This document shows positions 39,594-48,530 of a stretch of 64,000 bases of DNA, in pieces. How positions within the stretch are numbered: position 1 is the stretch's first letter; each line of letters begins with the position of its first letter. A program made the position numbers and the translations under genes. Under the pieces are notes generated by a model, which did no database searches, had not been told where the DNA came from, and saw nothing but the letters and a program-made list of their open reading frames with translations. Origin of the DNA: Salipaludibacillus agaradhaerens. GTDB taxonomy: Bacteria; Bacillota; Bacilli; Bacillales; Salisediminibacteriaceae. The stretch is from NCBI RefSeq assembly GCF_002019735.1, contig NZ_KV917378.1, positions 1,638,869 through 1,702,868 on the forward strand. Direction: 5' to 3'.

Positions 39594-39620
39594 AAAAAAG
39601 CCGCTGGAGGTCCAGCGGCT
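39594..39620 (-). terminator. Intrinsic terminator after the fructokinase-type gene
   Basis: AGCCGCTGG and CCAGCGGCT pair around a four-base loop, followed by TTTTTTG on the minus strand, 24 bases past the stop. Confidence 0.92.
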
Positions 39621-39643
39621 GACTAACATTATGATAAGTTAAA

Positions 39644-40510
39644 TTACGCTTCTTTTAAGGCTTTTTCAGCCAATAGTAAGGAGCCGACAATGCCAGCATC
39701 TCCTTTTAGTGCAGGTGTCACAATGTACTCTGATAGATCAGGTGTGGCGACGTATCCATTTAATAGACGACTGAATTCTTCCCGTAAACTGGCTAGCAAA
39801 TGATCCTGCATCATAACCCCACCGCCAAGAATGATTTTCTCAGGACGTAACGTTAACGTGTAGCTCATCAGGGCCTGTGCCATATAATACGCTTCAATTT
39901 TCCAGAATTTATCGTCCTGAGGGATCGTATTGCCTTTTCTACCAAAGCGCTTTTCAATAGCAGATCCCGATGCTAATCCTTCTAAACAGTTTTTGTGGAA
40001 TGGACACCCTCCCTCAAATGGATCTTCTGCATGAGGCTGGACAAGTATATGGCCCATTTCTGGATGACTGAACCCTTCAAGAATGTTCTCTCCATAAATG
40101 ACACCACCGCCGACACCAGTTCCAACCGTCAAATAAAGACAACTTGCATTATTGACAGCACTCCCCTTCATCTTCTCACCGTAAGCAGCAGCATTAACAT
40201 CTGTCGTCCAGAAGACGGGAACATCATACTTCTCCTTTAACGTGCCAACGAAATCAAAATGGCTCCAAAATGGCTTCGGGGTATCTGTAATAAATCCATA
40301 TGATGGTGACTGCTCATTGACATCAATTGGACCAAATGACCCGATACCTAAAGCTTTCAATTGAAATTTATCAAAAAATTCAAAGACATCATTGAACGTT
40401 TCCTCAGGGCTTCTTGTAGGAAAGGCGATCCTTTCTACGATTGTTAAGTCATCATTAGCTACTGCACAAACAAATTTAGTTCCACCTGCTTCAATTCCAC
40501 CTAGCATCAT
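39644..40510 (-). CDS. ROK-family fructokinase (ScrK/GmuE/YdhR type)
   Basis: A 288-residue ROK kinase starting MMLGGIEAGGTKFVCAV, the opening typical of Bacillus fructokinases. Its zinc motif is HPEMGHILVQPH...CPFHKNCLEG (His, Cys, His, Cys), in contrast to the zinc-less ROK kinase at 19.2 kb. The ATP motif is LTVGTGVGGGVIYG. It phosphorylates fructose, or possibly mannose, at C6. The start is one of two adjacent ATG codons behind GGGGG (40510 or 40507). It is a single-gene unit with its own terminator. Confidence 0.88.
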   Translation of the reverse strand: MMLGGIEAGGTKFVCAVANDDLTIVERIAFPTRSPEETFNDVFEFFDKFQLKALGIGSFGPIDVNEQSPSYGFITDTPKPFWSHFDFVGTLKEKYDVPVFWTTDVNAAAYGEKMKGSAVNNASCLYLTVGTGVGGGVIYGENILEGFSHPEMGHILVQPHAEDPFEGGCPFHKNCLEGLASGSAIEKRFGRKGNTIPQDDKFWKIEAYYMAQALMSYTLTLRPEKIILGGGVMMQDHLLASLREEFSRLLNGYVATPDLSEYIVTPALKGDAGIVGSLLLAEKALKEA

Positions 40511-40795
40511 TATCCCCCTATTATCATTACGATCTTTTTTAGAAAATGAGTGTCACATCGTATTAATGGTGTGGTTTCACCTCTTAAAATGATAGGACAC
40601 TACGTTTCATTCTATCATTTCTAATAGACCATTTTCAGAAAAATAATGCATTTTTCTTTAAAATAATGTGAAATGATTTTAAGCGATCTGTTAAACCTAT
40701 ACGGTTCTTTTTTCAAGCAAAAGGCCACTTTTCACAACGACACAGATAGAAGAGAGTGATACGCTGGATCAATGATATTATTAAGTTAGACAGCT

Positions 40796-41524
40796 TTAAA
40801 CACCACGTTTATTCCCCCACATTAATGTGTGCAATTGCGGAAGAACTCGCGCGTCATTCAGCTCACGATCTGCCACCGTTTTTTCAGTGAGCCACTCATA
40901 TTTTTCTAGAAGGTGTGTCGTTAAGGACGACTTATTTTCTGTAACAGGATCACTATTTCCCACTTGTAAATAGAATGACACATGGGGATAACGCTTATGC
41001 ACCTTTTTAGCATAATCAAAATCACGATCATCAAATACTACAACTTTTACACTGATATTCGCCACCCTATCGGCTTCCGTTAATCGTGTCATAATGTCAT
41101 CAAGGACATCAAAATCGGTTGACATCATTGAACTAGGGGGTTTTGGAGAGAGTGTTAAATCATCTATCCTATAAAACCAGTCCTGCCACTTGCTCCCTTG
41201 TGTTTCAAGGGCAATGTTTATTTGATAATCTTTTAATAAATCGATAAAGTCACTCATGTTTTTAAACAGGGCTGGATTGCCACCTGAAATGGTCACGTGT
41301 GAGAAATTGTTTGGTGCCAACGCTTGTAAGCTATTCCATATCTCAGTAGCGGTCATCTGTCTAATATCGTCCTTTGCAGAACCGTCCCACGTAAATGCTG
41401 AATCACACCAAGCACAGGAATAATCACATCCTGCTGTACGCACAAACATCGTTTTCTTCCCCACGACCATGCCTTCACCTTGGATTGTCGGACCAAAAAT
41501 CTCCAATACAGGAAGCTTACTCAC
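40796..41524 (-). CDS. queE: 7-carboxy-7-deazaguanine synthase
   Basis: Radical-SAM enzyme converting 6-carboxytetrahydropterin to 7-carboxy-7-deazaguanine in the preQ0/queuosine pathway. Residues 33-40 carry the CxxxCxxC iron-sulphur motif (CDYSCAWC). The N-terminal IFGPTIQGEG is characteristic. Length is 242 residues. It overlaps queD by 8 bases and is the last gene of queC-queD-queE. Confidence 0.95.
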   Translation of the reverse strand: MSKLPVLEIFGPTIQGEGMVVGKKTMFVRTAGCDYSCAWCDSAFTWDGSAKDDIRQMTATEIWNSLQALAPNNFSHVTISGGNPALFKNMSDFIDLLKDYQINIALETQGSKWQDWFYRIDDLTLSPKPPSSMMSTDFDVLDDIMTRLTEADRVANISVKVVVFDDRDFDYAKKVHKRYPHVSFYLQVGNSDPVTENKSSLTTHLLEKYEWLTEKTVADRELNDARVLPQLHTLMWGNKRGV

Positions 41525-41996
41525 CGTTCATCCACTCCCGTCTTGCTTCCGCATAACTCGTCGGCGTTTCATATAAACGAACAAATTCCACTCTTGCTCC
41601 TTGTTCCTTCACTAACGTTTTATGAGTGGCAAGAGACTCGGCCATTTTTTCATAAATCCATACGACCATGTTTTCAGCGGTGGTATTCATATTTGGTAAC
41701 GTTTCATTTAAATAACGATGATCGAGATACACTTCAATATCGTTTTTCCAAATCGTTTTTATCTCCCCGAAGTCTATCATAAGACCTGTGTCGTCAACGA
41801 ACCCACTGATGCCAAAAATAACTTTATACGTATGGCCGTGAAGGTTTTTACACTTACCTTCGTAACAGTGGAGGTGGTGGGCTGCATCGAACGTAAACTC
41901 CTTACTGACAAGAACCCTTTTTGTATGGTATTTCAGCTCCTTGCGGGAAATATCTTCATCTATCTTCTCAAGCTTATCGACAATTCTGAACTCCAT
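41517..41996 (-). CDS. queD: 6-carboxytetrahydropterin synthase
   Basis: Makes 6-carboxy-5,6,7,8-tetrahydropterin from dihydroneopterin triphosphate, step one of queuosine-base synthesis after GTP cyclohydrolase. The 159 residues include the zinc ligands and catalytic cysteine in FDAAHHLHCYEGKCKNLHGH and LDHRYLNE. The start is ATG 41996 seven bases after AAAGGAGG. It overlaps the queC stop as TAATG. The longer in-frame extension to 42071 lies within queC and is not used. Confidence 0.95.
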   Translation of the reverse strand: MEFRIVDKLEKIDEDISRKELKYHTKRVLVSKEFTFDAAHHLHCYEGKCKNLHGHTYKVIFGISGFVDDTGLMIDFGEIKTIWKNDIEVYLDHRYLNETLPNMNTTAENMVVWIYEKMAESLATHKTLVKEQGARVEFVRLYETPTSYAEARREWMNGE

Positions 41997-42652
41997 TACT
42001 GTGCCTCCTTTCTTGCCACATATTCTTCTAATCCTTTTTGCCTTAACACACATGCTGGACATTCTCCGCAACCGTCTGCGATGATGCCGTTATAGCACGT
42101 TAACGTTTTCGTTCTAACATAATCAAACGCTTTTAGTTTATCAGCTAGCTCCCACGTATCTGCCTTATCAAGCCACATAAGAGGTGTATGAATGACAAAT
42201 TGATGATCCATTGATAGATTTAACGTGACGTTCAGTGACTTTACAAAAACATCTCGACAGTCTGGATAACCACTAAAGTCTGTTTCACACACACCCGTCA
42301 CAATGTGATCGGCCCCTACTTGCTTGCCAGCTATAGCGGCAAACGTTAAAAACAATAAATTTCGCCCTTCAACAAACGTAGATGGTAGCTCGCCTTCTTT
42401 TTGTTCAATGTCAATGTTATCTCTCGTTAAAGCATTAGGAGCTAATTGGTTTAACAGCGCCATATCTAATACGGTATGTTTAACACCTAATTCCTCAGCA
42501 ATGGACTTAGCCACTTCAATCTCTAATTGGTGACGCTGGTTATAATTAAATGTGACAGTTTCAACTTCTTTAAAACGCTCTAACGCCCAAAACAAACAAG
42601 TGGTGCTGTCTTGTCCACCACTAAAAACAACGATAGCTTTTTCATGTTTCAT
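41996..42652 (-). CDS. queC: 7-cyano-7-deazaguanine synthase
   Basis: ATP-dependent enzyme forming preQ0 from 7-carboxy-7-deazaguanine and ammonia. The N-terminal PP-loop [10 protein letters not shown] (about 9-18) and the C-terminal zinc cluster [16 protein letters not shown] are present in 218 residues. It is the first gene of the que operon, with AAGGAG nine bases before ATG. Only about 30 bases upstream a family 1 repeat begins. No preQ1 riboswitch is visible where many bacilli have one. Confidence 0.96.
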   Translation of the reverse strand: MKHEKAIVVFSGGQDSTTCLFWALERFKEVETVTFNYNQRHQLEIEVAKSIAEELGVKHTVLDMALLNQLAPNALTRDNIDIEQKEGELPSTFVEGRNLLFLTFAAIAGKQVGADHIVTGVCETDFSGYPDCRDVFVKSLNVTLNLSMDHQFVIHTPLMWLDKADTWELADKLKAFDYVRTKTLTCYNGIIADGCGECPACVLRQKGLEEYVARKEAQ

Positions 42653-42683
42653 ATTATCTTTCTCCTTATTAAATGATTCTCGT

Positions 42684-42795
42684 AATATAACGAACCTTCA
42701 ATCAGTGAGGGTTTTTGTTCTTCTCACACTGATTGGTAGTTGAGTCAATCCCACTTAAATAGATGTGGCTCTCCTCTCTATTTTGAGCGAGGTCA
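42684..42795 (+). repeat. Dispersed 152-bp element family 1, internally deleted copy
   Basis: AATATAACGAACCTTCAATC to CTCTATTTTGAGCGAGG. The segment between TTGAGTCAATC and CACTTAAATAGATG, about 25 bases in the array copies, is missing. It lies directly upstream of queC. Confidence 0.88.
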
Positions 42796-42808
42796 AAAAC
42801 CGAATAAT

Positions 42809-42945
42809 GAATGTGACCTTCACTTCAGATGCCGCTTTATCAAGGGCATGTCTTCAGCTACCTTTTTCTCGGTAAATCCGCGCAAAAGTGGACCTTCAGA
42901 CTGCGATTTAACCTCTAGGAGTCGCTGTCTTACGTTTCAGCCACT
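42809..42945 (+). repeat. Dispersed repeat family 2, copy 2
   Basis: ATGTGACCTTCACTTCAGAT, CCGCTTTATCAAGGGCATG, TCTTCAGCTACC, GACCTTCAGACTGCG and TCTAGGAGTCGCTGTC follow the same order as the copy at 17305-17440 (other strand). As there, it lies beside a family 1 element. Confidence 0.72.
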
Positions 42946-43165
42946 TTTTATTATCCACATATTAAAATCCTATGAAAAACAAAAAAACCACGCCCCCTAA
43001 GGACATGGCAATACATCATTTTCCTTAGTTTTTTATAGAGGGTTGAGCTAGAACCTCTTTCCAGCATAAGCTGGTATTCATTTATCACTCGTGAGACACT
43101 TATGTATTATATCATAGATCCCATTAACGCCACTACATATGTTCATTAATCTAAAACAGCGATAA

Positions 43166-43518
43166 TTATGATGACACATCACCACTATGAGACGCGTGTG
43201 TTTTTCTTGAAATGCTTGTAAGACCGGCTGCAATAAGTACCGTTGCTGGGAAGATGCCCAAAGCATTGTAAAAACAGCTAGTGATAAAAATTGCAATGCC
43301 ACTGCCAATCATTATCCATCCGCCTACTTTGGCATAAGGTTTTACTATACTGCCACCGATAACAGCTATGATACTAAATACTAAACTAGTTTGTCCAAGT
43401 CTAAGTATCGCCAAAATATACTTTCTTAAAGTGCTCCTAACAGCATCGTAATTAAAGATCCGCCAACACTGATTAACCCACCGATAATACCTAAAACTTT
43501 TTCTGTCGTTTGACCCAT
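43166..43518 (-). pseudogene. Frameshifted small membrane protein (paralogue of the 43.7-kb gene)
   Basis: ATG 43518 after GGAG opens MGQTTEKVLGIIGGLISVGGSLITML and stops shortly after. Another frame then supplies LGQTSLVFSIIAVIGGSIVK...AGLTSISRKT to 43166. Joined, they match the intact neighbour MSRTTEMILGILGGLIGFGG...SAFLFSILAIIGAIIVK along the whole length. At least one indel near 43420-43440 has broken it. The family looks like DUF4064-type four-helix membrane proteins of unknown role. Confidence 0.72.
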
Positions 43519-43689
43519 TTTTCAAGCTCCTCTAGATTGTTTTCTAAGTATTACTGTATTTTAGCATATAATGGGATCCTGTCCTCTCTTTCAATTTACC
43601 TAAATTATTTACGAATGTTAGTGAGACTTTAAACCTTATACTTATATTTACGCTATATAAGAACCATTTTCATAGAAAACCATTAAAAA

Positions 43690-43723
43690 AGACCCTTTCA
43701 GAGACAATGCTCTAAAAAGGTCT
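43690..43723 (-). terminator. Intrinsic terminator after the intact DUF4064-like gene
   Basis: AGACC and GGGTCT pair with an inner AGAG/CTCT helix. TTTTTTAAT follows on the minus strand. Confidence 0.75.
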
Positions 43724-43735
43724 GCTTAATTGTGT

Positions 43736-44080
43736 TTATGCAGCTGGTGCTTCAGAAGTTTTAGGCTTTCTTAAGATCCCCATTAAACCTGCTGAAATTA
43801 GGAATAAAGCAGGAACGACGCCAAACATACTAATAGAAATTAAAATAGCCACACCGCTAATCACCATTAGCCATCCACCTAGTTTAGCTTTAAACTTCAC
43901 GATGATTGCGCCTATAATAGCAAGAATACTAAATAAAAATGCAGATGTTCCAAGCGAAGATATTTGACTGCTTCCGCTTACTGCTTCATCAACTGTGCCG
44001 ATGAACAATGCAAAGAAAGCCCCTCCAAAACCAATTAATCCACCTAAAATTCCTAAAATCATTTCTGTTGTACGACTCAT
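43736..44080 (-). CDS. Small membrane protein, DUF4064-like
   Basis: A 114-residue protein with four hydrophobic segments: an opening MSRTTEMILGILGGLIGFGG, SAFLFSILAIIGAIIV, KLGGWLMVISGVAILI and VVPALFLISAGLMGIL. The C-terminal KPKTSEAPAA tail is polar. Function is unknown. A broken paralogue lies 217 bases downstream on the same strand, so the pair arose by tandem duplication. It has its own terminator. Confidence 0.75.
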   Translation of the reverse strand: MSRTTEMILGILGGLIGFGGAFFALFIGTVDEAVSGSSQISSLGTSAFLFSILAIIGAIIVKFKAKLGGWLMVISGVAILISISMFGVVPALFLISAGLMGILRKPKTSEAPAA

Positions 44081-44451
44081 GTTAAATATGTACCCCTTCC
44101 AAAAATTAATTTATAACAACAGCTATATTTTAGCACATTATTCCACAAATAGAAACTAAATAACTAAAACTTTAGACTCAAATAACCGGATAAATCTATT
44201 AAAACATTGGAAAAATACAGGTGTTTTGGCAAATGCACTTTAAAATACCTAGGATGAAGCATTATATTTGGTTCATTAATCATCCAGTCATCTCAAGCCC
44301 CCTAGAAGGCCTCGAGTAGTTCACTCTTCGAAATATTCATTTTTTTAAGATCACCGTTGAAAAAGAAACTTCCAAATGAGCATAATCGGTTGTCAAAGAT
44401 GTTTTCCCCTCTCTATCCAAATAACTTAATAGAAAAACGAAATAATCAAAA
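44081..44451. other. Gene-free 370 bp
   Basis: I see no gene, repeat or RNA here between the membrane-protein gene and the Hsp20 terminator. Confidence 0.4.
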
Positions 44452-44488
44452 GCACCTCTAAATGTAATCTTGTATTATTTAGAGGTGC
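44452..44488 (-). terminator. Intrinsic terminator after the Hsp20 gene
   Basis: GCACCTCTAAAT and ATTTAGAGGTGC pair exactly, followed by TTTTGATTATTTC on the minus strand. Confidence 0.85.
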
Positions 44489-44515
44489 AAGTAGTATTAT
44501 TATAATGGTTTTGCT

Positions 44516-44950
44516 TTATTTGAGATCGATACGGTAGCCGCTTCTTCCGTCTAGTTCCGCATTAGATTTAGGGACAGTTAGTTCAAGTAACCCATTCTTA
44601 AACTTTCCGTTTATTTGTGTTTCATCAATATCTCCAACATAAAATTTTCTTTGGATTGTACCCGTTGTTCGTTCCCGCCGGATAAAGTGATCATCATCTT
44701 TCATCTCTTCTGTTGCTTCTTTTTTTCCATCAATGAAAAGATAGTTATCTTTGTACTCAACGGTGATGTCATCTTTTGAGAAACCAGGAAGTTCCGCTTC
44801 AATCACATAGTAATTCTTTTCGTCCTTCACATCCACACGTGGTTGAAGCCCAAAATGGTCATCAAATAAACTCGTTATCCCATCCTTCGAGAATAGACTT
44901 GGTAGCCCTTCAAACAACTCACGATCTTTTTTTGGAAATAAGTTTACCAT
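44516..44950 (-). CDS. Hsp20 / alpha-crystallin small heat-shock protein
   Basis: A 144-residue chaperone that holds unfolding proteins in oligomers. The alpha-crystallin domain spans about 40-135 (YVIEAELPGFSKDDITVEYK; FYVGDIDETQINGKFKNGLL). It ends with ELTVPK and a short tail with YRIDLK. The start is ATG 44950, six bases after GGAGGTG; five more codons upstream overlap this site. No CIRCE operator is visible, so control may be through sigma-B or be constitutive. Confidence 0.92.
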   Translation of the reverse strand: MVNLFPKKDRELFEGLPSLFSKDGITSLFDDHFGLQPRVDVKDEKNYYVIEAELPGFSKDDITVEYKDNYLFIDGKKEATEEMKDDDHFIRRERTTGTIQRKFYVGDIDETQINGKFKNGLLELTVPKSNAELDGRSGYRIDLK

Positions 44951-45116
44951 GCTAACCACCTCCAAAAAAATTTATTAACTTTCATAAATGGTATTACCAC
45001 GTAAATTATATATAAACCTATTTTCATAAGTGTTGCCTGAATTTAATAGCACCAGTTTTGTAACTAGAATGCGCCATATTTACTCGGGTCTTAGTCTTAC
45101 CGCCTATTTCTCTTCT

Positions 45117-45384
45117 ACGTGGCACTGATGCCCTCTTTTCACGACACTCACTTCGCTTTTCACCTCTGAGTGGCACTCGTTTTCCCTTTTTTGCGACACT
45201 CACGACGCTTCTCACCTCTGAGTGGCGCTCTTCCTCTCTTTTCACGACACTCACAACGCTCCACACACCTGAGTGGCGCTCTTCCTCCTTTTTCACGCCA
45301 CTCACGACGCTCCACACGCCTGAGTGGCGCTCTTCCTCTCTTTTCACGACACTCACTACACTTCCACCTTCTGAGTGGCGCTGG
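45117..45384. repeat. 51-bp tandem repeat array, six units
   Basis: GAGTGGCGCTC-type landmarks start at about 45117, 45168, 45220, 45271, 45322 and 45373 (period 51, once 52). Each unit has a GAGTGGCG arm, a pyrimidine stretch (CTCTTCCTCTCTTTT), a CGACACTC or CGCCACTC arm, and ACGACGCTCCACACGCCT. One unit (45271) has an exact GAGTGGCG/CGCCACTC pair. Because 51 is a multiple of three, frames stay open on both strands, giving spurious Arg/Glu-rich readings. It lies in the gene-free span 44951-45563. Confidence 0.9.
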
Positions 45385-45563
45385 TTTCCACAAATCCAGA
45401 CGCTTTGCGAAGATCCCCTCTTACGCCCTTTTTAAAATGACTCTGTGATATAGACTATTTAGCACAGTTGGCTTGTTCGTGTTGGAAAAACAATTTTGAA
45501 CTCTAACTGTAACAAATTAAAGCTTTATCCTTTGTCTTTTTTTGTTCTCGCTCCCTATTCAAA

Positions 45564-45591
45564 AAAGCTATCCTTGTTAGAGGACAGCTTT
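45564..45591 (-). terminator. Intrinsic terminator after the esterase gene
   Basis: AAAGCTGTCCT pairs with AGGATAGCTTT around a short loop. TTTTTTGAATAG follows on the minus strand, 22 bases past the stop. Confidence 0.85.
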
Positions 45592-45613
45592 ATTATAAAA
45601 TGACGATGGATTT

Positions 45614-46396
45614 TTAATTAGTTGTCTTTAAAGGTAGCCAATCTAGGGCACGGGCGATCATTCTATCCCAATAAGCCCATTCATGACCACCAGGACCTTC
45701 TTCATAAGTTAAATTGGCATTCACTTGTCGTGCATAATCTCTAAATCTCACATTATCTTCATATAAAAAGTCCTCTGTCCCACACGCTTGAAAAAGGGCT
45801 GGTTTAGCCCCTTCATATACCCCCAACTTTTTAATTAAATGAAAAAGATCAAGATCTGTCCCTGCGATTTTCGTCCCTTCACCAAAGGCATTTACAAATA
45901 GGGAGTCTGGTTGACTTGCTTCTCTCATATCAACTGCACCAGATAATGACACAGCTGCAGCGAAGCGTTCCGGTTGCCGCAGCGCCAATTTAAAAGCCCC
46001 GTATCCTCCCATAGACAGACCAGCTGCAAAGGTGTCTTCACGGTGCTGAGAAATAGGAAAAGTTGCTCTCATAAACTCAGGCAGCACCTTACTAATATAC
46101 GTCCAGTAACGATGGCCATGTACCATATCCGTATACGCACTCATATCAGCATTTGGCATGACGACCGCCAATTTTTTTTCTTCAGCATATCGTTCAATAG
46201 AGGACAGACGTAGCCATGCTGAATAATCATCAGTTGCACCATGCAAAAGATATAGGACAGGAAAAGGGTCAGTAACATAAGAAAAATCATCACTTGGTGT
46301 AAAATCTACAGCATTCATTCCCACCGGTAATAAAACATTGACAGAGGTTTGCAACATTAATGCTCGTGATTTAAAGCTTAATTGAATTAAAGCCAT
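45614..46396 (-). CDS. Alpha/beta-hydrolase esterase (EstA / S-formylglutathione hydrolase-like)
   Basis: A 260-residue cytosolic esterase of the esterase-D group. It shows LYLLHGATDDYSAW (oxyanion loop), nucleophilic serine in GLSMGGYGAF, aspartate in TEDFLYEDN and histidine in GGHEWAYWD. It probably acts on short-chain acyl or acetylated substrates such as acetyl-sugars or tributyrin. The neighbouring secreted cellulase makes acetylxylan or acetyl-oligosaccharide deacetylation conceivable, but that is speculation. The start is ATG 46396, eight bases after GAGGAG. Confidence 0.88.
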   Translation of the reverse strand: MALIQLSFKSRALMLQTSVNVLLPVGMNAVDFTPSDDFSYVTDPFPVLYLLHGATDDYSAWLRLSSIERYAEEKKLAVVMPNADMSAYTDMVHGHRYWTYISKVLPEFMRATFPISQHREDTFAAGLSMGGYGAFKLALRQPERFAAAVSLSGAVDMREASQPDSLFVNAFGEGTKIAGTDLDLFHLIKKLGVYEGAKPALFQACGTEDFLYEDNVRFRDYARQVNANLTYEEGPGGHEWAYWDRMIARALDWLPLKTTN

Positions 46397-46704
46397 CGAA
46401 CCCACTCCTCTTTTATGATGTCAGCCATCTTACTAAATAGCACCGCCAAAATGACGTTCCAAGGCGTAATTAAAGTATAACAAACGAGCCCATTTCCATC
46501 TCTTGAAAACCCTTTCTTTTTATCAAGAAGGTACTTTAATCCAATACGTTGGCATTATCCCCTTCCCCTCGGGGACTAGGCTCACTTCTTTTTAACTATG
46601 TTTATTCGTCAGAGACTATATGCATTCATAGAACGTTAGATAACTTGACACCTCCTGAATAAAAATTGGTGACTGTTGATAGAGGATTGCTTCTCCTCAT
46701 GTCT
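46397..46704. other. Gene-free 310 bp
   Basis: I see no gene or repeat between the esterase start and the cellulase terminator. Confidence 0.4.
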
Positions 46705-46745
46705 TAAAAAACACCGTCACTTCTAAAGTTCTAAAGCACGGTGTT
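46705..46745 (-). terminator. Intrinsic terminator after the cellulase gene
   Basis: AACACCGT and ACGGTGTT pair across a 20-base inner region, followed by TTTTTAAG on the minus strand. Confidence 0.8.
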
Positions 46746-46817
46746 GGTAAGATGAGATTCGTTTGCCTTCTTCCAAAAACGATAGGTAGGCTGTTTTATC
46801 TATTAATTAAAATCATG

Positions 46818-48530
46818 TTACCGTCTACCTTGAACATAATTGCCATTTTTACGTAAGGTATATTCCACCGTCTCTCCGCTCCAAAAATGAAATGTTAAAT
46901 GGATATCATCATCCCGTACCGCGTTAAAGAAGGCTTCTGATATAATAATTTCCCCTGTGGCGTAATTAGGAGAAAACGCCTCGCCAAATTCTTTAAATGA
47001 CGTCCAATCTTGCGGCCCAGCATATTCTCCGTTTGCATAAACAGCTTCCATCGTCGCAAGACTATCACCATTAAAATGGGTAGGGATCGCAAAATGCCAT
47101 GTTGAGCCATCTGTATTTTCGACCGTTGGCACGTCCACATTCTGTAATTGAAAACGCCAGTCTGCTCCAGAATTAAATTGTGCTGTGATGACTGCATTGG
47201 TTCCTAATTGACCAGGGGTAATTAGTCTTGTGAGGGTGTCCGCTTTTAGCGTTAATACGCCTCCTGCTAGTTCATAATCCTCTCCTAGAACAAGCGATTC
47301 CTCCCCTGCCTGTAAGGCTGTTAGCTCATTTCCGTTTAAGTAAAGCTGTATATCTTGATCTCTAATTGGCTTTCCGTCCTTCACATGAATCAAATTAGAC
47401 TCTGCTGTAGCAGAACGCCCCTCCCAACTCGCTTTTAATATGTCATGAAATTCTTGATCATACCATGCATAAGTTTCTCGATTTAAATGCTGGCCGTTAT
47501 CCCATAACATATGGGTTATATCACGTTCATTGAGATGATGGATGAGAAACTCAAAAAACTTTAATTTCTCCCCTTGCTGAATCACATCCGTACTTTTGTC
47601 AAAGCCTAACAAACCGAATTCGCCTAATACAACTGGGACACCACGCGCTGTAAATGTGTTATGAACACGGTCAAAGGTGTCTATAATATCTTGTTGTGTT
47701 TCCTGTTCAAAATGAGTGTACCCTGCTATATTGACACTAAATGGCCAGAAGCCATAATAATGCACCGTGGCAATTAAATAAGGATCATCCAAGTCTTCCA
47801 TTGTTTGATACAAGCGATCTAGTAAATCCTGAGACGTGGCTGTTTCTATCGTAGGCAATACTAAAGGGCGCTCCACATTATTGCCTCCTGACTCTCTGAC
47901 AATATAATAGAACGTCTTATTTAAATCTTCTAAGTAAGCATGATGATTTTCTTGAATCTCTCCCCACTCCTGCGTAAACCTAGGCTCATTGACACTCTCA
48001 AACATCAACTTATGGGAGTGGCTTTTGAATTTTTCCGACAATTGTTCCCAAATAGCTGTATATCTTGCCATGACCTCATCATAGTTATGTTCCATATCAT
48101 ACATCCACAGCCATGAGTCATGATGCACATTTAACATCACATATAAGTCTTCCTCCAACGCCCAATCTATCGCTTGCTCCACCCGATTGATATAATCTTC
48201 ATTTATCGTATAATCTGGAGAACCACCCATTTGATTTTGCCATGTCACTGGGATACGAATGCTTTTATACCCTTCATCAGCAATCGTTTTTATTAACTCT
48301 CTTGTTACACGAGGATTCCCCCACGCTGTTTCATCATCTCCAACAGCGTCAAACGTATTTCCTAAATTCCAGCCAGGCTGCATGTCAGCTACATAGGAGT
48401 GAATATCCAACTGTGACGAAGTGACATCTTCAGCTGATGTCATTGGAACAAACATTGACACACTTAAACAGAGAATTAAACCAAACAAGACAGTTTTTTT
48501 CAACGTACACTTCGCTTTGGTATAACCCAT
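46818..48530 (-). CDS. Secreted GH5 endoglucanase with CBM_X2 and CBM46-like modules
   Basis: A 570-residue extracellular cellulase. The signal peptide is about 1-33 (basic start, LFGLILCLSVSMFV core, TSA end). The GH5 catalytic domain (about 40-370) has WNLGNTFDA, acid/base Glu182 in ESVNEP, HYYG (257-260) and nucleophile Glu304 in VLGEFG. CBM_X2, an Ig-like module (about 375-465), follows. A C-terminal domain (about 470-565; WRFQLQNVDVP, IHLTFHFWSGETVEY) resembles CBM46. The order GH5-Ig-CBM46 is that of B. halodurans Cel5B, active on beta-glucan and xyloglucan. GGAG stands seven bases before ATG. It supplies substrates for the PTS and GH1 systems in this window. Confidence 0.93.
   Translation of the reverse strand: MGYTKAKCTLKKTVLFGLILCLSVSMFVPMTSAEDVTSSQLDIHSYVADMQPGWNLGNTFDAVGDDETAWGNPRVTRELIKTIADEGYKSIRIPVTWQNQMGGSPDYTINEDYINRVEQAIDWALEEDLYVMLNVHHDSWLWMYDMEHNYDEVMARYTAIWEQLSEKFKSHSHKLMFESVNEPRFTQEWGEIQENHHAYLEDLNKTFYYIVRESGGNNVERPLVLPTIETATSQDLLDRLYQTMEDLDDPYLIATVHYYGFWPFSVNIAGYTHFEQETQQDIIDTFDRVHNTFTARGVPVVLGEFGLLGFDKSTDVIQQGEKLKFFEFLIHHLNERDITHMLWDNGQHLNRETYAWYDQEFHDILKASWEGRSATAESNLIHVKDGKPIRDQDIQLYLNGNELTALQAGEESLVLGEDYELAGGVLTLKADTLTRLITPGQLGTNAVITAQFNSGADWRFQLQNVDVPTVENTDGSTWHFAIPTHFNGDSLATMEAVYANGEYAGPQDWTSFKEFGEAFSPNYATGEIIISEAFFNAVRDDDIHLTFHFWSGETVEYTLRKNGNYVQGRR

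Noticed and set aside
45024-45448. Arg/Glu-rich or Ser/Leu-rich proteins in the 45-kb region
   Set aside because: The frames are open on both strands only because the 51-bp repeat length is a multiple of three. No ribosome sites are seen.
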